64,000 bases of DNA from Microbacterium thalli (GTDB lineage: Bacteria; Actinomycetota; Actinomycetes; Actinomycetales; Microbacteriaceae), in NCBI RefSeq assembly GCF_028737325.1, contig NZ_JAQZCH010000001.1:416732-480731 (forward strand), read 5' to 3'. Within the stretch, counting starts at the first letter, position 1. Every line of letters starts with the position of its first letter. The notes beneath the pieces are model-generated. The model worked only from the letters and a program-made list of their open reading frames with translations. It was not told the DNA's origin and did no database searches. The translations under genes and the position numbers were made by a program. This document shows, piece after piece, positions 35,565-44,945 of the stretch.

Positions 35565-37781
35565 ATGCCCGACAGTGCGCCGATTCCGGTTCCCGTGCCC
35601 ACCGATGCCTACCTGCACCTGGCTGCGGGCGGCGTCAGCGTCGTCCTCGATGCGACGCAGGGGCGGCTGCCCGCGATCGTCCACTGGGGCGCCGGCCTCG
35701 GGTCGCTGAGCGAGGCCGAGGTGCAGGCTCTGGCCCTCGCCGCGGTCGAGCCGACGCCGGGCAACGTGGTCGATCAGCCGGTGCGCGTCGCGATCCTTCC
35801 CGAGCATCACGCCGGCTGGGAGGGCAAGCCGGGCGTCGTCGGGCATCGCGACGGCGCCGACTGGTCGCCGCGCTTTGCCGTGGACACCGTCGCCGTCCGC
35901 GGGGCTGCGGCGGAGGCGACGCGGGTAGACGGGCGCCTCGTCGAGACGGGTGCCGCCGTCGTCACCGTCGCGGCGACCGATGCGATCGCCGGCCTGCACG
36001 TGCTGCTCGAGATCGAGCTGCTGGACAGCGGCCTGCTGCGCGCCCGTGCGACACTGCGCAACGTCGGCCCGGGCGTGTACTCCGTCGGCGACGTCACGCT
36101 CGCGCTGCCGATTCCGGTGCGCGCGCGCGAGATCCTCGATTTCAGCGGGCGGTGGAGCCGCGAGCGCGTGCCGCAGCGCCGCGACCTCGTCGTGGGCATC
36201 CACGAGCGCGAGGGGCGCAAGGGCCGGACCGGGCCCGACGCGGCGACCGTGCTGAGCGTCGGCACACCCGGGTTCGGGTTCCAGTCGGGCGAAGTGTGGG
36301 GTGTGCACGTCGGCTTCAGCGGCAACCACCGCCACTACGCCGAGCAGTTGTCGGCCGGAGCCCAGGTCATCGGAGGCGGCGAGCTGCTGCTGCCCGGAGA
36401 GGTGCGCCTCGCCGAGGAGGAGACCTACCGGTCGCCGTGGCTCTACGGCGCCTACGGCGACGGGCTCGACGACCAGGCGCACCGCTTCCACCGCTTCCTG
36501 CGCAGCCGCGACACGCACCCAGCCACGCCGCGGCCGGTCACGCTCAACGTGTGGGAGGCGGTCTACTTCGACCACGACGCCGACCGACTCATCGACCTCG
36601 CCGAGCGCGCCGCGGCGCTGGGTGTCGAGCGCTACGTCCTCGACGACGGCTGGTTCACGGGACGTCGCGACGATCACCGCGGGCTCGGGGATTGGACCGT
36701 CGACCTGGGTGTCTGGCCGGGCGGGCTGCACAAGCTCGTCGACCGGGTGACGTCGCTCGGGATGCAGTTCGGCCTGTGGTTCGAGCCCGAGATGGTCAAC
36801 GAGGACAGTGACCTCGCGCGCGAGCATCCGGAGTGGATCATGCAGACCGGGGGCCGACTGCCGGTCCGTGGCCGCGACCAGCAGGTGCTCAATCTCGGCA
36901 TCCCGGATGCCTACCGGTTCGTGCTCGATGCGATGACCGCCGTCCTCACCGAGTACGACGTCTCCTACATCAAATGGGATCACAACCGCGATCTCATCGA
37001 CGCGGGCACCGCGCCCGGCGGTGAGGCGGGCGTGCATGCGCAGACCCTCGCCGCCTACCGGCTCATGGATGAGCTGAAACGTCGTTTCCCCGGCATCGAG
37101 ATCGAGTCGTGCTCGTCGGGCGGCGCCCGGGTCGACCTCGGCGTCATCGAGCGCACCGACCGCGTGTGGGTGAGCGACTGCATCGACCCGCTCGAACGGC
37201 AGCAGATGATGCGGTGGACGATGCAGCTCATGCCGGCCGAGCTGTTGGGTTCGCACATCGGCTCGGCGGTGAACCACACGACCGGTCGCGCGCACGCCCT
37301 GTCGTTCCGAGCGGGCACCGCCGTGTTCGGCCATTTCGGCATCGAGTGGGACCTCACTCAGGCCACCGCGCAAGAGAACGCCGACCTCGTCGAGTGGATC
37401 CGGTTCTACAAGGAGCACCGCGCTCTTCTGCATGCGGGCGACATGATGCGGGCCGACGAGATCGATCCGGCCTTCCAGGTCTCCGGCGCCATCGCAGCGG
37501 ACCGGTCGGCCGCGCTGATCTTCGTCGCCTTCCTGACGCGCCCGACGGTGTCGCCGCGCGGTCGGTTCACGGTGCCGGGCCTCGACCCAGACAAGCGGTA
37601 CCGCGTCGCTCCCGTGACCGTCGGCACCGCCGACCCCGGACGAGCCGACCCGCCCTGGTACGCCGACGGCGCGGGCGTCGTCCTGAGCGGCCGGATGCTG
37701 GCCACGGCGGGACTGCATCTGCCGGGTTCGTTCCCCGAACGGGTCGTGCTGCTGACGGTCACCGAGCAGCCTGCCCGCTGA
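35565..37781 (+). CDS. Alpha-galactosidase, glycoside hydrolase family 36
   Basis: 738 residues. The GH36 signature YIKWDHNRD has nucleophile Asp472, and acid/base Asp538 lies in VSDCIDPLERQQ. ESCSSGGARVDLG and LDDGWFTGRRDDH complete the active-site loops. The N-terminal beta-sandwich is full length, and no signal peptide is seen. It releases terminal alpha-galactose from raffinose-family or galactomannan oligosaccharides. CAGGAGA precedes the ATG. Last gene of the operon started at 24206. Confidence 0.93.
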   Translation: MPDSAPIPVPVPTDAYLHLAAGGVSVVLDATQGRLPAIVHWGAGLGSLSEAEVQALALAAVEPTPGNVVDQPVRVAILPEHHAGWEGKPGVVGHRDGADWSPRFAVDTVAVRGAAAEATRVDGRLVETGAAVVTVAATDAIAGLHVLLEIELLDSGLLRARATLRNVGPGVYSVGDVTLALPIPVRAREILDFSGRWSRERVPQRRDLVVGIHEREGRKGRTGPDAATVLSVGTPGFGFQSGEVWGVHVGFSGNHRHYAEQLSAGAQVIGGGELLLPGEVRLAEEETYRSPWLYGAYGDGLDDQAHRFHRFLRSRDTHPATPRPVTLNVWEAVYFDHDADRLIDLAERAAALGVERYVLDDGWFTGRRDDHRGLGDWTVDLGVWPGGLHKLVDRVTSLGMQFGLWFEPEMVNEDSDLAREHPEWIMQTGGRLPVRGRDQQVLNLGIPDAYRFVLDAMTAVLTEYDVSYIKWDHNRDLIDAGTAPGGEAGVHAQTLAAYRLMDELKRRFPGIEIESCSSGGARVDLGVIERTDRVWVSDCIDPLERQQMMRWTMQLMPAELLGSHIGSAVNHTTGRAHALSFRAGTAVFGHFGIEWDLTQATAQENADLVEWIRFYKEHRALLHAGDMMRADEIDPAFQVSGAIAADRSAALIFVAFLTRPTVSPRGRFTVPGLDPDKRYRVAPVTVGTADPGRADPPWYADGAGVVLSGRMLATAGLHLPGSFPERVVLLTVTEQPAR

Positions 37782-38051
37782 CCGGTGGGGTCGGTCCGAC
37801 GCTGTCCCGGAGGGATTCCTCGGTGAACCTCGCGGTGATCTTGCGCTGATCTTCAGGAACGTCCGCTCTTCGCCGATCGACGGCGGCGCGGATGGTGGAC
37901 AGTCCTCGCGGTTTGCTCACGCGGCACCGGCGGATTCGTTGTGGGAGCGGTCTCAAGCTTGAACCATCACGACGAGCAGCCCGAAAGATCGGCAGCCGGC
38001 GCAGAGACAACTCCCCACCGCTGCGGCCCCGAGCCGCGAAAGGACCACATC
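37782..38051. other. 270-bp intergenic region before surface module 1
   Basis: Separates the sugar operon from the first SipW-type module. A long untranslated leader is possible; GAAAGGA lies 8-9 nt before the ATG at 38052. I see a CAAGCTTG palindrome near 37952 and an imperfect GATCTT repeat pair near 37840-37852. No promoter or terminator can be called with confidence. Confidence 0.4.
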
Positions 38052-38630
38052 ATGAAGAAGATCGTCAAGGCCACCATCGCCGCCGCCGCCGGCGCCACGC
38101 TCCTCCTCGGCGGTGCGGGCACGTTCGCCACGTGGAACGCGTCGGCGACCACGCAGGGCACGAGCATCTCCTCCGGAAACCTCGTCGTCGAGGACTCGGG
38201 CGCCGCCGGCGTGTGGACGGCCAACGGCTCGAGCACGCCGATCTCGCTCGCCGGCTACACCATCGCCCCGGGCGACACCCTGACCTACACGAAGACGATG
38301 TCGATCGCCGCAGAGGGCGACAACATCTCGGCGACCCTGGGTCTCACCCCGGCCTCGATCGCCGCCGCCGACGCGACGGACGCGAACGACCAGGCCCTCG
38401 CCAGCTACCTCAGCGCGAACGCCGTCCTCACCGCGACCGGCACGGGCATCACCGGCGCCGGCCCGACCTTCACCGTGACCCCCGGTGCCGCGGGCATCGC
38501 GCAGGACGTCACCGTCTCGGTCACCATCACGTTCCCCTACGGCGACACCGCCGGCGGCAACAACGCCGCCATGTCGGGAATGGTCAACCTCAGCGACCTC
38601 ACCGTCACGCTGACGCAGAAGACCGCCTGA
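38052..38630 (+). CDS. SipW-type alternate-signal exported protein (module 1, first)
   Basis: 192 residues. The N-terminus KKIVKATIAAAAGATLLLGG followed by GTFATWNASAT is the alternate signal peptide that is cut by SipW/ER-type signal peptidases, in the actinobacterial form with W-N after the hydrophobic stretch. The mature part is Ser/Thr/Ala-rich, lacks cysteine and looks like a single beta-sandwich (TITFPYGDTAGGNNAAMSG). Similar proteins include TasA/CalY-like fibre subunits. It starts a four-gene cluster with a dedicated signal peptidase and, as first gene, may be the main subunit. Confidence 0.8.
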   Translation: MKKIVKATIAAAAGATLLLGGAGTFATWNASATTQGTSISSGNLVVEDSGAAGVWTANGSSTPISLAGYTIAPGDTLTYTKTMSIAAEGDNISATLGLTPASIAAADATDANDQALASYLSANAVLTATGTGITGAGPTFTVTPGAAGIAQDVTVSVTITFPYGDTAGGNNAAMSGMVNLSDLTVTLTQKTA

Positions 38631-38661
38631 CCCCGAACACCCGACCCGCGAGGATCCTCCG

Positions 38662-39261
38662 ATGTCCGCACCCACGCGTCGCTCCGCGCGTCTCGAGAAG
38701 CAGGCCCGCCGCCGTTCCACGCCGGCTCGACTGCTCCTCGGGGCGGCGGCAGCCGCGGGCGCGGTCATCCTGGGGGTCCTCGCGGGAGGCGGCACCTTCG
38801 CGGTCTGGAACTCAGCCGCATCCGCCGCCTCGGCCGCGACGCTCCGCGCCGGATCGTCGAGCCTGACCGTGACGCCGCTCACGCTGGCGGCGACCGGTCT
38901 CTACCCGGGGCGCACCGTATTCGCGCCGAGCACCGTGCGCAACAGCGGCACCACCCCCCTCGCACTCACCCTCGACACCGTGACCGGCCCGCGGACGGCC
39001 ACCCCCTTCACCGCGGCGGTCGTCGTCTCGGTCGGCACGGCGAGCTCGGCGGCCGACTGCACCGCCGGTCGCCTGACCTCCGCCGTCTCGACGAACGTCG
39101 GCGCGACGCCCCGCGCCGGCCTGGCGGCCACCGTCGCCCCGGGCGCGACCGCCATCGTCTGCGTCGGGCTCGGGCTGCCGACGAACGCCCCCGCCGCTGC
39201 CGCCGGCGGAGCCGCGTCTCCCGTGACGCTCGCCATCTCCGGAACGCAGGTGCGGCCGTGA
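38662..39261 (+). CDS. SipW-type alternate-signal exported protein (module 1, second)
   Basis: 199 residues. A basic N-terminus (RRSARLEKQARRR) and hydrophobic stretch lead to GGTFAVWNSAAS, the same alternate signal form as its neighbour. The mature part is a beta-rich domain with two cysteines (AADCTAGR and AIVCVGLG) that may form a disulfide. It is followed without gap by the third protein. Probably a minor component of the same surface structure. Confidence 0.78.
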   Translation: MSAPTRRSARLEKQARRRSTPARLLLGAAAAAGAVILGVLAGGGTFAVWNSAASAASAATLRAGSSSLTVTPLTLAATGLYPGRTVFAPSTVRNSGTTPLALTLDTVTGPRTATPFTAAVVVSVGTASSAADCTAGRLTSAVSTNVGATPRAGLAATVAPGATAIVCVGLGLPTNAPAAAAGGAASPVTLAISGTQVRP

Positions 39262-40175
39262 TGCGTCGCCGCTCGATCGCCGCGATCGCCGCGGTGACGA
39301 CCGTATTGCTGCTGGCCGGCGGCGGGACCGCCGCCGCCTTCTGGAACGCCACCGCGTCGGTCTCGGCGACCGCCTCGTCGACCACGGTCGCCACGGCCCT
39401 GGCGCAGAGCGGCGAGCTCAACACGACCTACCGGTACGGCGGCAGCACCTCGACGACCGCGACCGGCGCGCTCACCATCACCAACAACGGCGGCGCCCCG
39501 CTCACGTACACGCTCGCGAATCAGGTCACCGGCAGCGCGACCCTCGCGCAGAAGACGGCGCTGATCCTGTGGACCGGGACGTGCGGGGCGACGATCCCGG
39601 CGAGCGGCGCCGTGTTCACCACGCTCGCCGACCGCGCGCCGGCTCTGCCCGCCGCGGCCCGTTCGCTCGCGCCGGGGGCGAGTGTGACGGTCTGCGTGGC
39701 GACGCGCATCAGCGGAACGGATGCCGCCAGCACCAACGCAGCGCTGCAGGGTCAGAGCGTGACCAGCGCCTTCGCGGTCACCGGCGCGGTCGGCACGAGC
39801 TGGACCGCGACCGCGAGCACCGCCGCCATCACCCAGAACGTCTACCGGCTCGAAGCGGCGACGAACGTGACCTGCACGGACGGTTACCGCTCCGCGGTGC
39901 TCAGCTGGAGCGCACCGGCGAACCGGCCCGCCGGTGCCGCGGTGGCCTACCGCGTGTACGACACGGCGACCGGTGCCACCGTCGCGTCGGTCTCGAGCTC
40001 CAACGCCACCGCGTCGGTCACGCTCGACGGCTACAGCTTCGGCCGCAACGGCACGTACACCCTCGCGATCGAGGCCAAGGACAGCACCTCCGGCACGACC
40101 GCGCCCGCCAGCACGGCGATCCCGGTGCTGCGGACCACCAAGCTCCTCTTCTTCCCGAGTCTGGAATGCGCATGA
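39261..40175 (+). CDS. SipW-type alternate-signal exported protein (module 1, third)
   Basis: 304 residues. Signal VTTVLLLAGGGTAAAFWNAT matches the alternate type. Two domains follow: a beta-rich domain similar in style to the second protein (to about residue 190, with cysteines in GTCGATIP and VTVCVATR) and a fibronectin-III-like domain at the end (AVLSWSAPANRPAGAAVAYRVY). ATG at 39261 overlaps the previous stop; GTG at 39258 is possible. Likely a larger, tip or adhesive component. Confidence 0.75.
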   Translation: MRRRSIAAIAAVTTVLLLAGGGTAAAFWNATASVSATASSTTVATALAQSGELNTTYRYGGSTSTTATGALTITNNGGAPLTYTLANQVTGSATLAQKTALILWTGTCGATIPASGAVFTTLADRAPALPAAARSLAPGASVTVCVATRISGTDAASTNAALQGQSVTSAFAVTGAVGTSWTATASTAAITQNVYRLEAATNVTCTDGYRSAVLSWSAPANRPAGAAVAYRVYDTATGATVASVSSSNATASVTLDGYSFGRNGTYTLAIEAKDSTSGTTAPASTAIPVLRTTKLLFFPSLECA

Positions 40176-40855
40176 CCACCGCAACGACCCCCGCTCTGGA
40201 CACGGGCACCGTGTCGACGGCCTCTCGGCGCGTGCGACGCGTCGCCGCCGCCCGCGCCGCCACCGGCGAGAGCCTGCTGCATTACCTCGCGGTCTCGCTC
40301 AGCGCCGCCCTGCTCGTGCTGATCCTCGCCATCGCGGCCGCGGTCATCGGTGTCCCTGCCCTCGTCGGCGGCACCGCGATGACCGTGCTCACGCAGTCGA
40401 TGGAACCGAACCTGCCCCCGGGCACCCTGGTCGTCATCCGCCCCACTCCGGTCGACGAGATCGAGGTGGGCGATGTCATCACCTACCAGATCCGCTCCGG
40501 CGAGGCCGCGGTCGTCAGCCACCGGGTCATCTCGAAGACGTATGCCGACGGCGAGCTCACCTTCCTCACGAAGGGCGACAACAACGACGCCGCCGACCCC
40601 GACCCCGTGCAGCCGCTGCAGATCCGCGGCACCCTCTGGTACGCCCTTCCGCTGCTCGGCTGGGTCAACAACGTGCTCAACGGCGCCAATCGCCCGATCG
40701 TGATCGGGGTCGCCGCGGGCGCCCTGTTCGTGTACGCGGCGGGCATGGTGTTCGCGGCCGGTCGCGATCGCCGTCGAACGTCCGCCTCGACGGATGCCGC
40801 CTCGACGGATATCGCTCCCTCGGACGTCGCTCCCTCGGATGTCGCTGCGTCCTGA
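40172..40855 (+). CDS. Signal peptidase I, SipW/ER type (module 1)
   Basis: 227-residue membrane protease. Two spans (about residues 38-68 and 174-196) enclose an outer catalytic domain with Ser76 in TQSMEPNLPPG and His117 in VVSHRVI. The bacterial catalytic lysine is replaced by histidine, as in ER/archaeal and SipW enzymes. It should cleave the three alternate-signal proteins encoded just upstream. The C-terminus carries a short Asp/Ser/Ala repeat (STDAAS, STDIAPS, SDVAPS). Start overlaps the previous stop; ATG at 40166 is an alternative. Confidence 0.88.
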   Translation: MTTATTPALDTGTVSTASRRVRRVAAARAATGESLLHYLAVSLSAALLVLILAIAAAVIGVPALVGGTAMTVLTQSMEPNLPPGTLVVIRPTPVDEIEVGDVITYQIRSGEAAVVSHRVISKTYADGELTFLTKGDNNDAADPDPVQPLQIRGTLWYALPLLGWVNNVLNGANRPIVIGVAAGALFVYAAGMVFAAGRDRRRTSASTDAASTDIAPSDVAPSDVAAS

Positions 40856-40886
40856 TCGACGCGCCACGAGCGGCCGATCGGGTGGG

Positions 40887-40905
40887 CTAGGCTAGGCAAG
40901 CCTTA
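40887..40905. promoter_or_regulatory. DtxR/IdeR-type iron box
   Basis: CTAGGCTAGGCAAGCCTTA matches 14 of 19 positions of the DtxR/IdeR consensus TTAGGTTAGGCTAACCTAA. It overlaps a TAGGCT -10-like box (40888-40893) and lies 74 bp before the siderophore uptake operon, so iron-dependent repression is expected. Confidence 0.75.
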
Positions 40906-40978
40906 CCTGGGTCCGGCGCCTGCACTTCTCGCCGCGCGATCGTCCGGGAGGCCGCACCCACCGAAACCGGAGACCTCC

Positions 40979-42019
40979 ATGTTCCCTCGTCGCACCGCGG
41001 CTGCCGCCGCGACGACCCTCGTCGCCGCCCTCGCTCTCACCGCCTGCGGCGGCACCGGCTCACCGAGCGGCTCGTCCACTCCCGAAGGTGAAGCCGGCAG
41101 CGCCGGATACCCCATCGTCATCGAGCACGCGCTCGGCACGACCACGATCCCCGAGAAGCCCGAGCGCGTGGCGACGGTCCAGTGGGCGAACCACGAGGTT
41201 CCGCTGGCGCTCGGCGTCGTCCCCGTCGGCATGGCCGCCGCGAACTTCGGCGATGACGACGGCAACGGCCTGCTGCCCTGGGTCGAGGACAAGCTCGAGG
41301 AGCTCGGCGGCGAGACCCCCGTGCTCTTCGACGAGACCGACGGCATCGACTTCGAGGCCGTCGCCAGCACCGAGCCCGACGTCATCCTCGCCGCCTACTC
41401 GGGCCTCACGCAGGAGGACTACGACACGCTGAGCGAGATCGCTCCCGTCGTGGCCTACCCGGAGTCGGCGTGGGCCACCTCGTGGCGCGACGTGATCGAG
41501 TTCAACGCCATGGGCATGGGCATGGCGGAGGAGGGCGAAGAGCTCGTCTCGACGCTCGAGGACGAGATCGAGGCCGCCGCGTCGAAGCACCCCGAGCTCG
41601 CCGGCACGTCGGCGATGTTCATGACGCACGTCGACCCGTCCGACCTCAGCACGGTGAACTTCTACACCTCGCACGACACGCGTGCCGCGTTCTTCGAGGA
41701 CCTCGGCCTGTCGACGCCCACGAGCGTCGAGGAGGCGTCGAGTGACAGCGAGAAGTTCTCGGGCAGCGTGAGCTCGGAGCAGGTCGACGTGTTCGCCGAC
41801 GTCGACATCATCGTCACGTACGGCGACGAGGAGCTCGTCCGCACGCTCGAGGGCGACCCGCTGCTGTCGCAGATGCCCGCCGTCGCGAACGGCGCGATCG
41901 TCTCGCTCGACGGCGCCGGCCCGCTCGGCACCGCGGCGAACCCCACGCCGCTGTCGATCTCGTACATCCTCGACGAGTACCTCGCTCTGCTCGCGGAGGC
42001 CGCTGGAAAGTCCCAGTGA
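40979..42019 (+). CDS. Iron-siderophore ABC transporter substrate-binding lipoprotein
   Basis: 346 residues, lipobox LTAC with Cys23. A class III (FepB/FhuD-type) binding fold: TTTIPEKPERVATVQWANHE, EPDVILAAYSGLTQEDYDTL, and ATLE-like helices to the end. It captures a ferric siderophore outside the membrane; whether hydroxamate or catecholate cannot be told. First gene of a four-gene operon behind a DtxR-type box. Confidence 0.92.
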   Translation: MFPRRTAAAAATTLVAALALTACGGTGSPSGSSTPEGEAGSAGYPIVIEHALGTTTIPEKPERVATVQWANHEVPLALGVVPVGMAAANFGDDDGNGLLPWVEDKLEELGGETPVLFDETDGIDFEAVASTEPDVILAAYSGLTQEDYDTLSEIAPVVAYPESAWATSWRDVIEFNAMGMGMAEEGEELVSTLEDEIEAAASKHPELAGTSAMFMTHVDPSDLSTVNFYTSHDTRAAFFEDLGLSTPTSVEEASSDSEKFSGSVSSEQVDVFADVDIIVTYGDEELVRTLEGDPLLSQMPAVANGAIVSLDGAGPLGTAANPTPLSISYILDEYLALLAEAAGKSQ

Positions 42020-43056
42020 CACCAGTTCTTCCTGCCGGTTCGGGCGTCGCCGTCGTGCGGCGCCCGAACCGCGTTCGCGCCGCCTGGCTGATCGCGCTCG
42101 TCGCCGTGACCGTCGGGCTGTGCGGGCTGTCGTTCGCCGTCGGCTCGCGCACGGTGCCGTGGGACGAGATCGTCGCCGCGCTCGGCGGCGCCCAAGAGAA
42201 CCTCGACCAGGCGGCGGTCGGCCAGCGCATTCCCCGCACCGCGCTCGCGCTGCTCGTCGGCGCTGCGCTCGGTGTCGCCGGTGGCGTGATGCAGGGCGTC
42301 ACGCGCAATCCCCTCGCCGATCCCGGCATCCTCGGCGTCAACATGGGTGCCTCGCTCGCGATCGTCATCGGGATCGCCTGGTTCGGCCTCGCCTCGGCGA
42401 GCGGATACATCTGGGTCGCCATCCTCGGCGCCGGGATCGCGGCGGCCTTCGTCTACGCCGTCGGCTCCCTCGGCCGCGGGGGAGCGACCCCCCTCAAGCT
42501 CGCCCTCGCCGGCGCGGCGACCTCGGCCGCCCTGGTGTCGTTCGTCACCGCCATCTACCTGCCGCGCGGCGACATCGCCGACAACGTGCGCTCGTGGCTC
42601 ATCGGCGGTGTGGGCGGCGCGACGTGGCCGTCGGTGTCGCTCGTCGTGCCCTTCCTGCTCGTCGGCTTCGCGGTCAGTCTGCTCTCGGCCCGCAGCCTCA
42701 ACACCCTGGCGCTCGGCGACGACCTCGCCGCGGGCCTCGGCGAGCGGGTGGCCGTCGCGCGAGCCGTCGCCGCACTCGGCGCCGTCCTGCTCTGCGGCGC
42801 TGCGACCGCCATCGCCGGACCCATCGCGTTCGTCGGCCTCCTCGTGCCGCATGCCTGTCGCCTGCTGGTCGGCGTCGACCATCGCTGGCTGCTGCCCTTC
42901 TCCGCCGTCGCCGGCGCCGCACTCGTCGTCGCCTCGGATGTCGTCGGCCGGGTCGTCGCGCGTCCCGCCGAGATCGACGTGGGCATCATCACCGCGCTCG
43001 TGGGTGGGCCGTTCTTCGTCGCGATCGTCCGTCGCCAGAAGGTGAAGTCGCTGTGA
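42016..43056 (+). CDS. Siderophore ABC transporter permease (FecCD family), first
   Basis: 346 residues, about nine or ten spans. FecCD signatures RIPRTALALLVGAALGVAGG, MQGVTRNPLADPGILGVNMG and GPIAFVGLLVPHACRLLVG are clear. GTG start overlaps the binding-protein stop. It forms the transmembrane channel with the second permease. Confidence 0.93.
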   Translation: MTPVLPAGSGVAVVRRPNRVRAAWLIALVAVTVGLCGLSFAVGSRTVPWDEIVAALGGAQENLDQAAVGQRIPRTALALLVGAALGVAGGVMQGVTRNPLADPGILGVNMGASLAIVIGIAWFGLASASGYIWVAILGAGIAAAFVYAVGSLGRGGATPLKLALAGAATSAALVSFVTAIYLPRGDIADNVRSWLIGGVGGATWPSVSLVVPFLLVGFAVSLLSARSLNTLALGDDLAAGLGERVAVARAVAALGAVLLCGAATAIAGPIAFVGLLVPHACRLLVGVDHRWLLPFSAVAGAALVVASDVVGRVVARPAEIDVGIITALVGGPFFVAIVRRQKVKSL

Positions 43057-44099
43057 CCGCCGTATCCGCCGAAACCCCCGTCGCCGTCGTCGCAGACCTG
43101 CGGCGTCGGCGCGGCCGTCGTCGTCGCGCCGTCATCGTCGGCCTCGCGATCGCGGTCGTGGCCGCGCTCGCGCTGAACGTCATGGTCGGTCAGACCTTCT
43201 CCTCACCGGCCGAGGTGATGGCGGTCGTCCTCGGACAGGATGCCGGGGGCGCCACCTTCACGATCGGGCGGCTGCGTCTGCCGCGCGCGCTGCTCGGCGC
43301 CATCGTCGGCCTCAGCTTCGGGCTCGCCGGCGTCGCCTTCCAGACCATGCTGCGCAATCCGCTCGCGAGCCCCGACATCATCGGCATCAGCGCCGGGTCG
43401 AGCGCGGCAGCCGCGTTCGCGATCGTCATGCTGGGCCTCAGCGGGCTCGCCGTCTCGGTTTTCGCCATCGTGGCGGGGCTCGTCGTCGCGCTGCTGATCT
43501 ACCTGCTGTCGTCGCGATCGGGATCGGCCGGCACCCGCCTCATCCTGATCGGCATCGGCTTCGCCGCGATGCTCGACGCGCTGACGCAGTACGTGCTCTC
43601 GCAGGCCGGTCAGTGGGACCTGCAAGAGGCGCTCCGCTGGCTGAACGGCAGCCTGAACGGCGCCACCTGGAGCGACGTCGTCACGGCCGGCGCCGCGCTT
43701 CTCGTGCTGGCCCCGCTGCTGCTCTCCCGCTCGCGTGACCTCGCGGCACTGCAGCTCGGCGACGACACCGCCGCGGCCATCGGCACGCGTGTCGCGCGTA
43801 CGAGACTGATCGTCGTGGTCGCCGCGGTCAGCCTCATCGCCTTCGCCACCGCGACGACGGGACCCATCGCGTTCGTCGCGTTCCTCGCCGGACCGATCGC
43901 GGCGCGCGTCATCGGCCCGCGCGGCTCGCTCCTGGTGCCGAGCGCCCTGATCGGTGCGCTGCTCGTACTGGTGGCCGACTTCGTGGGTCAGTACGCCCTC
44001 GGCATCCGCTACCCCGTCGGCATCGTGACCGGCGTGCTCGGCGCGCCGTACCTGCTGTACCTCATCATCCGCACCAATCGCGCCGGAGGTTCCCTGTGA
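43053..44099 (+). CDS. Siderophore ABC transporter permease (FecCD family), second
   Basis: 348 residues with the same family marks (RLPRALLGAIVGLSFGLAG, QTMLRNPLASPDIIGISAGS, GPIAFVAFLAGPIAARVIG). An arginine-rich cytoplasmic N-terminus precedes the first span. GTG start overlaps the previous stop; its own stop overlaps the ATPase gene. Confidence 0.93.
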   Translation: MTAVSAETPVAVVADLRRRRGRRRRAVIVGLAIAVVAALALNVMVGQTFSSPAEVMAVVLGQDAGGATFTIGRLRLPRALLGAIVGLSFGLAGVAFQTMLRNPLASPDIIGISAGSSAAAAFAIVMLGLSGLAVSVFAIVAGLVVALLIYLLSSRSGSAGTRLILIGIGFAAMLDALTQYVLSQAGQWDLQEALRWLNGSLNGATWSDVVTAGAALLVLAPLLLSRSRDLAALQLGDDTAAAIGTRVARTRLIVVVAAVSLIAFATATTGPIAFVAFLAGPIAARVIGPRGSLLVPSALIGALLVLVADFVGQYALGIRYPVGIVTGVLGAPYLLYLIIRTNRAGGSL

Positions 44100-44902
44100 C
44101 CGACGATCACACCCTGCTCGCCGAGGATCTGACCGTCGGCTACGGCGACCGCACCATCATCGAGGGTCTCAGCCTGCGCATCCCGTCGGGTCGCATCACC
44201 GCCATCGTCGGACCGAACGCGTGCGGCAAGTCCACGCTGCTGCGCTCGATGTCGCGTCTGCTGACGCCCCGGGCCGGACACGTCCTGCTCGACGGCGCCG
44301 CCGTACACCGGATGCCGGCGAAGGAGCTCGCCCGCACGCTCGGGCTGTTGCCCCAGTCGCCGACGGCACCCGAGGGCATCACCGTCTCCGACCTCGTCGG
44401 GCGCGGACGCAACCCGCATCACGGCATCTTCTCGCGGTGGACGACGGCCGACGACGAGGCGGTGGCCGAGGCGCTCGCCGCGACCGAGACCCTCGAGCTC
44501 GCCGACCGCGCGGTCGACGAGCTGTCGGGCGGGCAGCGGCAGCGCGTGTGGATCGCTATGGCGCTGGCGCAGCGCACCGATCTGCTGCTGCTCGACGAGC
44601 CGACGACGTTCCTCGACGTGAGCCACCAGATCGAGGTGCTCGACCTGCTCACCGACCTCAACCGGAACCGCGGCGTCACCGTCGTCATGGTGCTGCACGA
44701 CCTCAACCTCGCGGCCCGCTACGCCGACCACCTCGTCGCCATGCGCGAGGGCAGCATCGTCACCGCCGGGCCGGCCGAGCAGGTGCTCACCGCTGAGACG
44801 GTCGAAGCGGTGTTCGGCATCCGCAACGAGGTGATCACCGATCCGCGGTCCGGCAAGCCGCTGATGCTGCCCCTCGGGCGGTACCACGTCGACACGGCCT
44901 GA
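44096..44902 (+). CDS. Siderophore ABC transporter ATP-binding protein
   Basis: 268 residues. Walker A GPNACGKST (39-47), signature LSGGQRQRVWIAMALAQR, Walker B LLLLDEPTTFLD and the switch histidine in VMVLHDLNLAARYADH are all intact. FepC/FecE-type energy subunit of the operon. GTG start coupled to the second permease. Confidence 0.94.
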   Translation: MTDDHTLLAEDLTVGYGDRTIIEGLSLRIPSGRITAIVGPNACGKSTLLRSMSRLLTPRAGHVLLDGAAVHRMPAKELARTLGLLPQSPTAPEGITVSDLVGRGRNPHHGIFSRWTTADDEAVAEALAATETLELADRAVDELSGGQRQRVWIAMALAQRTDLLLLDEPTTFLDVSHQIEVLDLLTDLNRNRGVTVVMVLHDLNLAARYADHLVAMREGSIVTAGPAEQVLTAETVEAVFGIRNEVITDPRSGKPLMLPLGRYHVDTA

Positions 44903-44945
44903 CGCGCACGCGGCCGGGCGGGGGATCGCTCGCCGCGGTGGCCGA

